Source: Poriferisodalis sp965204195
Lineage (GTDB): Bacteria > Actinomycetota > Acidimicrobiia > Acidimicrobiales > Poriferisodalaceae
Length of the DNA stretch: 64,000 nucleotides
Assembly: GCF_965204195.1 (NCBI RefSeq)
Contig: NZ_OZ241975.1
Coordinates: forward strand, 620,001-684,000
Direction of reading: 5' to 3'
A program made the translations under genes and the position numbers. Every line of letters starts with the position of its first letter. Position 1 is the first letter of the stretch. The notes beneath the pieces were generated by a model. The model was not told where the DNA came from. It searched no databases and saw nothing but the letters and a program-made list of their open reading frames with translations. Of the stretch, positions 1 to 8,341 are shown piece by piece.

Positions 1-1
1 C

Positions 2-604
2 GTGAAGGAACCCGGGCTGGGCGGCTCGGTGTCGTGGCACCAGGACGGCGTCACCCACTGGGACAACCCCGACTGGGACATGGGCATTCACGGCTTCAAC
101 TTCCAGGTGCAGCTGTATGACACCACGGCGGCGAATGCGCTGTGGGTCGTGCCCGGCACGCACACGTCGGGGCGCATCGACCTGCGTGCAAAGGTGGCCG
201 ACAACGGCGGCAGCACCATGCTGCCCGACGCCATCCCGCTGCTGTGCGAGCCGGGTGATGCGACCGTGGTGAACCGTCACATGGTCCACGGCTCCTACGC
301 CAACACCTCTGCGGACCCGCGCATCTCGGTCACGTTCGGCTTCCACCGGCGCAGCTCGGTGCTGGGCGTGGCAGGTCAACTGCGGGTGCACGAGCGTGAC
401 GGTGTGGTCGTCTACGACGAGGAGCGCGTGTTCAAGCGGTCGTCGGTGATTGCCGTGGCCATCGACGCCCGGGCGCAGCATCGTCCCGGCGAGCGCCGCT
501 ACACCTACGCCCCCTTCGTGGGCCTCGAAGACGACTTCCGCTACAGCGACGAGACCTTCGAGCGCGTCATCCGCGACTACAACCTCAACGATCTCGCCAT
601 CTGA
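2..604 (+). CDS. Phytanoyl-CoA dioxygenase (PhyH) family protein, 5' partial
   Basis: The C-terminal 200 residues of a non-haem Fe(II)/2-oxoglutarate oxygenase of the PhyH family, which hydroxylate small molecules. The metal-binding HxD is seen as WHQDG (residues 13-15), and the distal His lies in NRHMVHGSY (about residues 91-97), followed by an Arg in DPRIS that would bind 2-oxoglutarate. The reading frame is open to the window edge, and the usual N-terminal half of such proteins (about 270-300 residues) is missing, so the gene most likely starts outside. The GTG at base 2 is only the first available codon. The gene converges on the LysR gene downstream. The substrate is unknown; closeness to soxBDAG hints at an osmolyte or amine compound, but that is inference. 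Confidence 0.8.
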   Translation: MKEPGLGGSVSWHQDGVTHWDNPDWDMGIHGFNFQVQLYDTTAANALWVVPGTHTSGRIDLRAKVADNGGSTMLPDAIPLLCEPGDATVVNRHMVHGSYANTSADPRISVTFGFHRRSSVLGVAGQLRVHERDGVVVYDEERVFKRSSVIAVAIDARAQHRPGERRYTYAPFVGLEDDFRYSDETFERVIRDYNLNDLAI

Positions 605-625
605 CCCACCGCCAATCTCGACTCC

Positions 626-1522
626 TCAGGCCGCCGACGCCGGGGCGTAGAGCTCGGTGACGACGTCGAGGGCTTGGGTGACCAGCGGCAGGGGTTCGCC
701 GGAACGGGTGAGCAGCAGCAGGGGGACCGAAGCGGCGGTGTCGCTGATCGGCACGTAGTGCAGGCCTGGCGGCCGGAACGTCTGCACGCTGGCGGGCACG
801 ATGGCGACGCCCTCGCCTGCGGCCACGAATCCGAGAATGGTGGTGTACTCGGTGGCCTCGATCATGGGGTCGTAGGCGACTCCCTGGGCGCTGAACATCC
901 CAGCCAGCACGGCGTGCAGGCTGGGCGACACCCCCCGATCGAAGCCGATGATCGGCTCGCCGGCCACGTCGCGCAGTGCTGCATTCGGCTGCTGCGCTAG
1001 CCGGTGGGCGCTTCCAGCGGCCAGCAGCAGCCGTTCGTTCATCACCAGCGTCGCCTCCACCTGGTCGGCGTCTCCGGTGGCCCTGCCGATGCCCAGATCG
1101 ATGCGCCCGGCCCGCAGCGCCTTGACCTGCTCGTCCGAGCTCAGCGTGTGCAGCTCGAAGTCGACCCGGGGCCGCCGCCGCCGGTACTCGGCCAGCACGC
1201 GCGGCATGACCTCGTACGCGGCCGAGTCGACGAAGCCGACACGCAGGGTGCCCGTGTGGCCTTCGCGGCGCTGTGACATCAGGCGCTCGACACCGTCTGC
1301 GGCCGCCAGCAGGCGAAGAGCTTCGGGGTAGAGGAACCGCCCAGCCTCCGTGAGCGTGACGCGGCGGGTGCTGCGGTCGAAGAGCGGGGCATCGAGTTCG
1401 TGCTCCAGCAGGCGTATCTGCTGGCTCAGCGGCGGCTGGGACATATGCAGTCGCTGCGCTGCTCGGCCGAAGTGCAGCTCCTCGGCCACGGTGACGAAAT
1501 AGCGCAGGCGCTGCAGATTCAT
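626..1522 (-). CDS. LysR-family transcriptional regulator
   Basis: A 298-residue LysR-type regulator. The N-terminal winged helix-turn-helix starts at MNLQRLRYF, with the recognition-helix region SQPPLSQQIRLLE at about residues 28-40, followed by a periplasmic-binding-like effector domain (about 90-295). The start at 1522 was preferred over an upstream in-frame codon at 1591 because the family begins almost exactly at this Met. It is divergent from soxB across 90 bases that contain a repeated ATTGAT motif, the usual arrangement for a LysR protein controlling the neighbouring operon. The inferred targets are soxBDAG and its own promoter; the inducer is unknown. Confidence 0.88.
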   Translation of the reverse strand: MNLQRLRYFVTVAEELHFGRAAQRLHMSQPPLSQQIRLLEHELDAPLFDRSTRRVTLTEAGRFLYPEALRLLAAADGVERLMSQRREGHTGTLRVGFVDSAAYEVMPRVLAEYRRRRPRVDFELHTLSSDEQVKALRAGRIDLGIGRATGDADQVEATLVMNERLLLAAGSAHRLAQQPNAALRDVAGEPIIGFDRGVSPSLHAVLAGMFSAQGVAYDPMIEATEYTTILGFVAAGEGVAIVPASVQTFRPPGLHYVPISDTAASVPLLLLTRSGEPLPLVTQALDVVTELYAPASAA

Positions 1523-1562
1523 GCCGCACAGCGTAGGCAGGAATGAGAGGCAACACGTCTGA

Positions 1563-1579
1563 ATTGATCGTAAATTGAT
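1563..1579. promoter_or_regulatory. Candidate LysR operator between lysR-type gene and soxB
   Basis: Two ATTGAT hexamers, at 1563-1568 and 1574-1579, are separated by five bases inside the only AT-rich patch of the 90-base divergent gap. The 11-base spacing places both on one face of the helix, and T-rich/A-rich half-sites of this kind suit LysR-type regulators. Assignment rests on position and repeat only. Confidence 0.4.
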
Positions 1580-1612
1580 ACTTCCCGTCACCGAGCGAGG
1601 TGCTTACCCTGC

Positions 1613-2929
1613 ATGGCGATGGCAGCATTCGGGAGTCGGCTGCGGCGACGCCCGCCGAAGTACTCGGCGGCGGCGCTGGCCTGGAAGGGTCTGCGCGGCG
1701 AGAGTTGGCCGCGCGTGTGGCGCGACTGTGACCTGAAGCGGTCCTACGACGCCGTGGTGATCGGCGGCGGGGTGCACGGCCTGGCTACCGCCTACTACCT
1801 GGCCCGCAATCACGGCATGACCGACGTGGCCGTGCTCGACAAGGCCTATCTGGGCAGCGGCGGCTCGGGGCGCAACACCGCCATCGTGCGCTCCAACTAC
1901 CTCACCCCGGAGGGCGTGGCCTTCTACGACCGCTCAGTGCGCCTCTATGAGCAGATGGCAATCGAGCTGAATATCAACGTGATGTTCAGCCAGCGCGGCC
2001 ACCTGACGCTGGCCCACTCCGACAGCTCGCTGCGCACGATGCACTGGCGCGCCGAGGTCAACAAGCTCGGCGGCGTCAACTCCAGCGTGATCGGCCCCGA
2101 CGAGATCAAGAAGGAGTGCCCGAGCCTCGATACTTCCGACCACCCCCGCTACCCGATTCAGGGCGCCCTGTATCACCCGCCCGGCGGCGTCGTCCGCCAC
2201 GACGCGGTGGTGTGGGGCTACGCCCGGGCGGCGGACCACATGGGTGTCGAGATGCACCAGAAGACCGAGGTCACTGACATTCTGTGCGAGGGCGGCGACG
2301 GTCCCGACGGCAAAGGTGCCGGGGGCCGGGTGACCGGGGTTCGCACGAACCGGGGCGACATCTCCACGCCGATCGTGATCAACTGCACCGCCGGGTGGGC
2401 GTCGCTCATCTCGACGATGGCCGGCGTGCGGCTGCCCATCACCACCCACCCGCTGCAGGCTGCCGTCACCGAGCCGGTGAAGATGTTCCTGCCGACGGTG
2501 GTGGTCTCGGGCTCGCTGCACGTGTACGTGAGCCAGACCGACCGGGGCGAGCTGGTGTTCGGCGCTTCGGTCGACCCCTACGCCAACTACTCAGTGCGCG
2601 GCTCGCTGGAGTTCACCGAGGGACTGGCCGGGCACGTGCTCGAGCTGATGCCCGGCGTCTCGCGCATGCGGATTCTGCGCCAGTGGTCGGGCCTGTGCGA
2701 CATGACCCCGGACTATTCGCCCGTGATGGGCTTCACACCCGTGGATGGCTTCCTGGTGGATGTGGGCTGGGGCACCTACGGCTTCAAGGCCGCTCCCGTC
2801 TCGGGTGAGCAGATGGCCGAAGCCGCGGCCACGGGCCGCACGCCCAAGCTGATCGAGGCGTTCGCCCTCAGCCGTTTCGACAACGGCGAGCTGGTCGGCG
2901 AAAAAGGCGCAGCGTCGGTGGGCCACTGA
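1613..2929 (+). CDS. soxB: Sarcosine oxidase beta subunit-like flavoprotein
   Basis: A 438-residue beta subunit of the heterotetrameric sarcosine oxidase family, which oxidatively demethylates N-methyl amino acids at FAD and passes electrons to covalent FMN and then O2. The FAD-binding GGGVHG is at residues 51-56 in a DAO fold, and the flanking KAYLGSGGSGRNTAIVRSNY is typical of SoxB. His196 in GGVVRHDAV matches the His that carries covalent FMN in studied enzymes, about 20 residues later because of an N-terminal extension. No strong ribosome site precedes ATG 1613. It is the first gene of soxBDAG, 13 bases before soxD. N-methylglutamate dehydrogenase subunit MgdA is built the same way, so the substrate could be sarcosine or N-methylglutamate. 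Confidence 0.9.
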   Translation: MAMAAFGSRLRRRPPKYSAAALAWKGLRGESWPRVWRDCDLKRSYDAVVIGGGVHGLATAYYLARNHGMTDVAVLDKAYLGSGGSGRNTAIVRSNYLTPEGVAFYDRSVRLYEQMAIELNINVMFSQRGHLTLAHSDSSLRTMHWRAEVNKLGGVNSSVIGPDEIKKECPSLDTSDHPRYPIQGALYHPPGGVVRHDAVVWGYARAADHMGVEMHQKTEVTDILCEGGDGPDGKGAGGRVTGVRTNRGDISTPIVINCTAGWASLISTMAGVRLPITTHPLQAAVTEPVKMFLPTVVVSGSLHVYVSQTDRGELVFGASVDPYANYSVRGSLEFTEGLAGHVLELMPGVSRMRILRQWSGLCDMTPDYSPVMGFTPVDGFLVDVGWGTYGFKAAPVSGEQMAEAAATGRTPKLIEAFALSRFDNGELVGEKGAASVGH

Positions 2930-2942
2930 TGGGGAGTATCTG

Positions 2943-3215
2943 ATGCTGCTTGTCCCGTGCCCCAACTGCGGCCCACGCAACTCGACCGACCTCCGGTACG
3001 GCGGCGAGTCGCACGCCCGTCCAGACCCCAACACGGCCTCGCCGTCCGAATGGCGGGCCTACCTGTACCTGCGCGACAACCCGGCCGGCTGGCTGCGCGA
3101 GAACTGGTATTGCGCGTCGGGCTGCCGCCGGTGGTTCTCGGTGGAACGCAACACCGCCACCAACGAATTCCGTGATCCGCCCCTGCCAGGGGACAAGCGA
3201 GGCGGTGCGGCATGA
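2943..3215 (+). CDS. soxD: Sarcosine oxidase delta subunit-like zinc protein
   Basis: A 90-residue small subunit that binds zinc and helps close the tetramer. CPNCG (Cys6, Cys9) and a second pair, Cys57 and Cys61, in WYCASGCRRWF form the metal site, and the conserved HARPDP is at about residues 24-29. In characterised delta subunits the third ligand is a His; here that place is Cys57, giving a predicted four-cysteine site. The gene sits 13 bases after soxB and 78 bases before the chosen soxA start, as in other soxBDAG operons. Confidence 0.9.
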   Translation: MLLVPCPNCGPRNSTDLRYGGESHARPDPNTASPSEWRAYLYLRDNPAGWLRENWYCASGCRRWFSVERNTATNEFRDPPLPGDKRGGAA

Positions 3216-3293
3216 GGGACGGTGCGGCATGAGCGCGTGTGTGCCCGATGCTGTCCGGGGACTCCAGCCAGACGGCAGGAAGGGCAGCGCGGC

Positions 3294-6155
3294 ATGACGA
3301 TGAGCCGGCAGGGCGTCCAGCCCACCGAGGTGATCGACCGGGCTGCCAAGCTCCGCTTCCGCTGGAACGGCAAGCGCTTCAGCGGCTTCGAGGGCGACAC
3401 GATCGCATCTGCTCTGGCCGCGTCTGGAGTGCAGATCTTCTCCCGGTCCATGAAGTACCACCGGCCCCGGGGGATCCTCACCGCCGACTACTGGGATCCC
3501 AACCTGATGGTCCAAGTGGGCGACGATCCCAACGTGCGGGCCGGCCACCGCTTGCTGGCATCCGGCATGGACGTCCGCTCGCAGAACGCGTGGCCGTCGC
3601 TGAACCGCGACATCAAGGCGGCGAACAGCCTGCTCGGGCGCTTCCTGACGGCGGGCTTCTACTACAAGACCTTCATGCGGCCGCAGTGGCTGTGGCCCAC
3701 CTACGAGCGGGTGCTCGCCACGTTCGCCCCGGGCGGCAAGATCGACCTCGACACCCCGCACGCCTACCACGACAAGCGCTATATGCACCCCGACGTGGTG
3801 GTGGCCGGAGCAGGCCCGGCAGGCATCGAGGCGGCGCTGGCCGCCAGCAGCGCGGGCGCCAGCGTGCTGCTCGTCGAGCACGAGCACGCGGTCGGCGGGC
3901 ATCTGCGCTATTCGAGCGATGCCGCCGATCAAGCTGCCCTGGCAGAACTGCGGGCAGCGCTCGACGCGTCCGACATCGAAGTGCTGACTGATTCAACCGT
4001 GACGGGTCGATATGAGGACAACTGGCTCGGCATTGTCCAGCGCAACCACCCGATCGCGGTCGAGCGGCTCATCAAGGCCCGCGCCAAGACGTTGGTGGTG
4101 GCGCCCGGCCTGATCGAGCGTCCGTATGTGTTCGAAGGCAACGACCGGCCCGGGGTCATCACCCCGGGAGCGGCTCGACGCCTCATCAACCTGTGGGGCA
4201 TCAAGCCGGGCGAGCGGGCCGTGGTGTTCAGCGCGAATGCCGAGGGCGACGCGGCAGTCGCCGACCTCGAGCGGGCCGGCACCGAGGTCGCTGCCGTCAT
4301 CGACGGTCGTACCGCCGCGCGCGTCAGCTCGACCGCAGGTTCGTCCCGGGCCGTCGAGGCCGTCATGGTGGACGGAACCGACGGCCCCCAAAGAGTCGAA
4401 GCAGATGTGCTGGTGGTGGCCGCAGGCTGGACTGCCCCCACCTCGCTGCTCAATATGGCAGGCGACCGTCCGGTCTACGACCCGGCCGCGGCCAGATTTT
4501 TTCCGTCAGACCCCCCCAGCACTGTGCTGGCGACGGGCGGGCTTGCCGGCGACGGCGATCTGGATCGGCTGCGCCGGCACGGCGCGGAGACAGGTCGCCT
4601 CGCCGCATCCCGTGCCGCTGCGGTACGCCATCGCCTGCAGGCTCGCACCGCTCGGGCGCTGCCGGTCGACGGCGACGAACCCGCGTGGGTGCCTGACGAG
4701 CGGGCGCCGCTCGGCCGTGATCCTCATCCCGAGCTCTACCGCGCCGACACCCACGGCATGGTCGACATGTCCGAGGACATCAGCTCCAAGGACCTCGTCG
4801 CCGCCGCGCACGAGGGTTACGACTCGGTGGAGCTGGCCAAGCGCTACACCACCGCCACGATGGGACCCTCGCAGGGCAAGCTCGAGACGGTCAACACCGT
4901 TGCGGCCATCGCTGAGGCGCGTGGCGAGACGATCAGCGAGGTCGGCACCACCGTGTGGCGGCCCCCCTTCGCGCCTATCACGCTGGGAGCGCTCGGCGGC
5001 CGGATGTTCGAGCCGGTGCGGGTGTCATCGATCCACCCCTGGCACGAGGCCAACAACGTCTCGGTCATCCAGGCCGGCCAGTGGCTGCGCCCCGATCACT
5101 ACGGCGACCCCCAAGGCGAGGTCCGCAACGTCCGTGAGAACGTCGGGCTCATCGACGTCACGCCGCTGGGCAAGCTCGACCTGCGCGGCCCCGATGTGCC
5201 AAAACTGCTCAGCCTGCTGTATGTCAACAAGTGGATGAAGCTGGGCATCGGCCGGGTGCGCTACGGGATGATGTGCGCCGAGGACGGCGTGGTGCTCGAC
5301 GACGGCGTCACCGGTCGCCTCGGCGAAGACCACTACATGATGTCCACCACCAGCTCGGGTGCCGGCGGCGTGTGGGAATGGGTCGAGAACTGGCTCCAGA
5401 CCGAGCGCCCCGACTGGCAGGTGCACGTCACGCCGGTCACCACCGCCTACGCCAGCATCAACGTGGCCGGGCCCAAGTCCCGCGAGCTCATGGGCAGGGT
5501 CTGCGAGGGCGTCGACCTCGACGCCGAGGCATTCCCGTACATGACCGTCCGCCAGGCCACCGTGGCCGGTGTGGAGGGCTGCTTCATGTGGCGGATCGGC
5601 TTCACCGGCGAGCTGTCCTTCGAGCTGCACGTGCCTTCCGGTCACGGCTGCCATGTCTGGGAAGCCCTCATGGACGCCGGCGTCGATCTTGGCGTCGGCC
5701 CGTTCGGTCTCGAGGGCCAGCGCATCATGCGCCTCGAGAAGGGGCACTTCATCGTCGGCCAGGACACCGACGGCTTGACGCTGGGACCCAGCACCGGCTT
5801 GGGATCGCTGATCAAGCTCGACAAGGACGACTTCGCCGGCAAGCCCGAGCTGGCGTGGGCTGCCGATCGGCCGCTGCCGCTCGTCGTGGCGATCCAGCCC
5901 GACGATCCCCATGTGGTGCCCGAAGAAGCCGCCCAGATCGTGCGGGGCGAGACCAACGAGATCCTGGGCCGCATCACGTCCTCGCGCTTCTCTCCGACCC
6001 TGAACCGCTCGATCTGCTTGGGGCAGGTGGAGCCCGACCTGGCCGCCGGCGGCACGAAGCTGACGGTGCTGCTTGAGTCGGGCAAGCGCATCAGCGCGAC
6101 GGTGATCGACCATCACGCCCATTTCGATCCTGCGGGGGAGCGTCTCCGTGGTTGA
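3294..6155 (+). CDS. soxA: Sarcosine oxidase alpha subunit-like protein
   Basis: A 953-residue alpha subunit. Order: an N-terminal ferredoxin-like fold (about 10-100, with MKYHRPRGIL), a Rossmann domain with GAGPAG at about 172-177 that binds NAD, and from about residue 570 a GcvT-type aminomethyltransferase domain expected to bind tetrahydrofolate and capture the methylene group as 5,10-methylene-THF. ATG 3294 was chosen over an upstream in-frame ATG at 3222 because an AGGAAGGG ribosome site lies about nine bases before it and homologues start near here. The last 8 bases overlap the GTG start of soxG. The same architecture occurs in N-methylglutamate dehydrogenase MgdC. Confidence 0.9.
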   Translation: MTMSRQGVQPTEVIDRAAKLRFRWNGKRFSGFEGDTIASALAASGVQIFSRSMKYHRPRGILTADYWDPNLMVQVGDDPNVRAGHRLLASGMDVRSQNAWPSLNRDIKAANSLLGRFLTAGFYYKTFMRPQWLWPTYERVLATFAPGGKIDLDTPHAYHDKRYMHPDVVVAGAGPAGIEAALAASSAGASVLLVEHEHAVGGHLRYSSDAADQAALAELRAALDASDIEVLTDSTVTGRYEDNWLGIVQRNHPIAVERLIKARAKTLVVAPGLIERPYVFEGNDRPGVITPGAARRLINLWGIKPGERAVVFSANAEGDAAVADLERAGTEVAAVIDGRTAARVSSTAGSSRAVEAVMVDGTDGPQRVEADVLVVAAGWTAPTSLLNMAGDRPVYDPAAARFFPSDPPSTVLATGGLAGDGDLDRLRRHGAETGRLAASRAAAVRHRLQARTARALPVDGDEPAWVPDERAPLGRDPHPELYRADTHGMVDMSEDISSKDLVAAAHEGYDSVELAKRYTTATMGPSQGKLETVNTVAAIAEARGETISEVGTTVWRPPFAPITLGALGGRMFEPVRVSSIHPWHEANNVSVIQAGQWLRPDHYGDPQGEVRNVRENVGLIDVTPLGKLDLRGPDVPKLLSLLYVNKWMKLGIGRVRYGMMCAEDGVVLDDGVTGRLGEDHYMMSTTSSGAGGVWEWVENWLQTERPDWQVHVTPVTTAYASINVAGPKSRELMGRVCEGVDLDAEAFPYMTVRQATVAGVEGCFMWRIGFTGELSFELHVPSGHGCHVWEALMDAGVDLGVGPFGLEGQRIMRLEKGHFIVGQDTDGLTLGPSTGLGSLIKLDKDDFAGKPELAWAADRPLPLVVAIQPDDPHVVPEEAAQIVRGETNEILGRITSSRFSPTLNRSICLGQVEPDLAAGGTKLTVLLESGKRISATVIDHHAHFDPAGERLRG

Positions 6156-6738
6156 CGCAGCATCTCCCCAGGGCCCGGCGTTCGAGAGTCCGGTGGTGCG
6201 GAGCTATCCCGCGTCGGCAGACGGTGATCTGACGCTTGCCGACGCGAGCGCCGCCACCAAGTGGCTGGTGCGGGCCAGCCCTGACGGACCGACCGCCGAG
6301 CGCATGGGAACCGCGTTCGGATCGTCGAACCGCACGCCGGGCGGCGCACTCGTGCTGGGCTCCCGACCCGGCGAGTGGATCATCGTGGGCTCGCCGGGGG
6401 AAGTCGCTGCAGCGGTCGCCGACCTCGACGGGCTCGACGCCGAGGAGTTCATGACGGCGCTGGACTGGACCCACAGCCGGGCGATGTTCCGGGTGACCGG
6501 CGCCGAGGCAGCGCGCATGCTGGAGAAGGTGTGCGGCATCGACTGGGGCGACCACATGACGCCCGACGGCGCAGTGCTCTCGGCCTCGGTGGCGTTGACC
6601 ACCTGCGACCTCGCCCGCAACGACATCGACGACACACGCTCCTACCTCATCTTCTGCGACCGTTCCTTCGGCCAGTACCTGTTCGACGCGCTGATCGACG
6701 CCGGCAACGAATTCGGCATCACGGTTCACGCCGGCTGA
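6148..6738 (+). CDS. soxG: Sarcosine oxidase gamma subunit-like protein
   Basis: A 196-residue gamma subunit, a GcvT-like fold without its own cofactor that packs on the alpha subunit. Family features include the stretch around DWTHSRAMFRVTG (about residues 109-121) and the C-terminal RSFGQYLFDALIDAG. The GTG start overlaps the end of soxA by 8 bases, so the two are probably translationally coupled. It is the last gene of the operon; a GCCGGC inverted repeat spans its stop codon. Confidence 0.87.
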   Translation: MVDAASPQGPAFESPVVRSYPASADGDLTLADASAATKWLVRASPDGPTAERMGTAFGSSNRTPGGALVLGSRPGEWIIVGSPGEVAAAVADLDGLDAEEFMTALDWTHSRAMFRVTGAEAARMLEKVCGIDWGDHMTPDGAVLSASVALTTCDLARNDIDDTRSYLIFCDRSFGQYLFDALIDAGNEFGITVHAG

Positions 6739-6790
6739 GCCGGCTGACGGCCGACTGAATCGCCCCGGGACACAGGCCGACGCATCGGCC
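6730..6790 (+). terminator. Candidate terminator hairpins after soxG
   Basis: GCCGGC at 6730-6735 and again at 6739-6744 forms a perfect 6-base stem over the soxG stop. A second perfect stem, GGCCGA/TCGGCC with a CGCA loop, lies at 6775-6790. No T-run follows, which is common in high-GC actinobacteria. Confidence 0.35.
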
Positions 6791-6861
6791 CCCGCCGTTG
6801 CCGCGGCCTAGGGTCGTCGCATCATGAAGCAGTCACATGCTGTGCATGACCCGACCCGACA

Positions 6862-7347
6862 ATGATGCGCTCTCGCGGTTGCGGCCTCCGAACTGGATCC
6901 GGTTTGTCGACGTTGGGGTGGCTGTTGTTGACCGCTGCCGTGGCGGCGTTCACGGCTTCTGCGGTGGTCGCGGTGGGGTCGGTGGTGCGTGATGTGGGTG
7001 TGGATGCGGGGGGTTTTAGTGCCCGTTTCCGGGCGGCTCGGATCCATGCGGATTCGTTGACGCGGGAGTGGCGTGCGCATCATCCGACCAGTCAGTTCGA
7101 GGCCGATTTGTTGAATCGGCGCTATGGGGAGCGGTGCGCTCGTCTCGGGATCACCTACGCGGACACCGAGGTGTTGCCGTTCTGGAAGCCGGGTGTGCTC
7201 GACTCCGGGGGCGGCTGGTACGAGGTGCACAAGCTGCCGGTGTGCAGCTTGCGCAACGTGCGTGGGGAGCGGGAGCGTTTCGGGTCGTCCCCGACGGTGC
7301 CCGGCGAAGCCGCTCCCGTCGATCTGCAGGCGCGTCAGCTCGAGTGA
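6862..7347 (+). CDS. Flp-like pilin or pseudopilin lacking Glu at +5
   Basis: A 161-residue protein starting with a short basic leader, then GLSTLGWLLLTAA and a hydrophobic helix to about residue 45, then a soluble domain of about 110 residues with a Cys pair. The layout matches the two Flp-type pilins on the opposite strand at 7375-7824 and 10342-10845, whose cleavage motifs read GLTTLE and GLATLE. Here the residue that should be Glu5 is Gly. Such Glu5-less proteins may be processed but not polymerised, or may cap the filament; that is inference. It is on the plus strand, converging on the first minus-strand pilin, outside the main operon. There are ATG starts at 6862 and 6865. Confidence 0.65.
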   Translation: MMRSRGCGLRTGSGLSTLGWLLLTAAVAAFTASAVVAVGSVVRDVGVDAGGFSARFRAARIHADSLTREWRAHHPTSQFEADLLNRRYGERCARLGITYADTEVLPFWKPGVLDSGGGWYEVHKLPVCSLRNVRGERERFGSSPTVPGEAAPVDLQARQLE

Positions 7348-7374
7348 TGTCCGCCGGGGCGCGCTGCTGGTGCC

Positions 7375-7824
7375 TCAGGTTGTCTTGCGGCGGCAGACCG
7401 CTTGGGGTTTGCCTGAGCCGGGGGCTGCCTCGTTGGCTTTGTTGAGCTCGCCGGTGAGGGGTTGGATGTCGTCGCCTTTGTCGGTGGGCCCTTCGAAGAT
7501 GGCGTCGACGTCGAGGTTGGTGTCGCTGTAGAGGATTTCGAGGCGTTCGCAGCGGGCGGTGAAGTACAGCTCCCATCTCTGCCATGTGTTGAAGCGGGCG
7601 TCGTTGACATCCGCTGTGCGTGCTTCGCGGATAACCGTGTCGGCGGCGACGTTGGCTGCGGTGGCGCGTGCGCTGGCGCCGCCGAGCTGCTCGGCGGTGT
7701 CGTCGACGACGTTCTGGACGAGCACGACGGCCAGCGCGGCGAGTCCGGCGACGGCGGCCACGATGAGCAGCCATTCCAGCGTGGTGAGGCCGGCTTCATT
7801 GCGGGGAGTGGTGCGGTGGGTCAT
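7375..7824 (-). CDS. Flp-type pilin with extended C-terminal domain
   Basis: A 149-residue pilin-like protein. The leader ends at Gly with the motif G-LTTLE, giving Glu at +5 of the mature form, followed by a 20-residue hydrophobic helix (about 14-36) and a soluble domain of about 110 residues. Classical Flp pilins are only about 50-70 residues, so this is an enlarged form. The start has an AGGAA site six bases upstream. It is the last gene of the minus-strand Tad operon, right after the prepilin peptidase expected to process it. Probable product: the major or a minor subunit of a Flp/Tad surface filament. Confidence 0.72.
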   Translation of the reverse strand: MTHRTTPRNEAGLTTLEWLLIVAAVAGLAALAVVLVQNVVDDTAEQLGGASARATAANVAADTVIREARTADVNDARFNTWQRWELYFTARCERLEILYSDTNLDVDAIFEGPTDKGDDIQPLTGELNKANEAAPGSGKPQAVCRRKTT

Positions 7825-7855
7825 GGGAGTTTCCTTTGGTTCGGTTGTGGGTGTG

Positions 7856-8341
7856 TCATGGGAGCGGTCCGACGGAGGTGAGGCGGGTGGTGAGGATGAG
7901 CCCGGCACCGAGGGTGAGCGCGGGTGCGCAGCGCACTGCAGCGCCGCGTCCGCGGCGCAGCGTGGCGGCGAGTGCTTGGGGCCATGCGGCGGCCGCGCCG
8001 GCGGCGAGCCCCCACCATGGCCACGCCGGTCCCCACCAGCTGAGCAGGAGGCTGTTGACGATGATGAGGCGGATGTCGCCGTAGCCGATCGCGTCGGGCC
8101 GGGTCCGGTAGGCGATCTCGGTGAGCGCGGCGACGGCGGCGGTGCCGGCGAGCACATACAGGTACCGGCGGGGGTCGCTGAGGGCGAGCGTCGATGCGCC
8201 CAGCAGGGCAGCGATGGCGATGCCCGCGGCCCAGCAGGCGCGCCGGCTGATGACGGCTCGACGCAGATCGGTCCATGACGCATGCATGCCGAGCAGCGCC
8301 CATGTGCCGACGGCGGTCCACACGCCCGCAGCGGCGCTCAT
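7856..8341 (-). CDS. tadV: Prepilin peptidase, TadV/CpaA-like (A24 family)
   Basis: A 161-residue polytopic membrane aspartyl protease that removes the leader of Flp pilins and TadE-like pseudopilins. The two catalytic aspartates are visible: Asp25 in WTDLRRAVISRR and Asp89 in the GYGDIRL motif. Five or six hydrophobic segments follow the family plan. Its ATG overlaps the stop of the upstream TadE-like gene (8338-8341), so they are co-translated. It lacks the N-methylation domain of the larger type IV pilus peptidases, as expected for the TadV type. Confidence 0.85.
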   Translation of the reverse strand: MSAAAGVWTAVGTWALLGMHASWTDLRRAVISRRACWAAGIAIAALLGASTLALSDPRRYLYVLAGTAAVAALTEIAYRTRPDAIGYGDIRLIIVNSLLLSWWGPAWPWWGLAAGAAAAWPQALAATLRRGRGAAVRCAPALTLGAGLILTTRLTSVGPLP

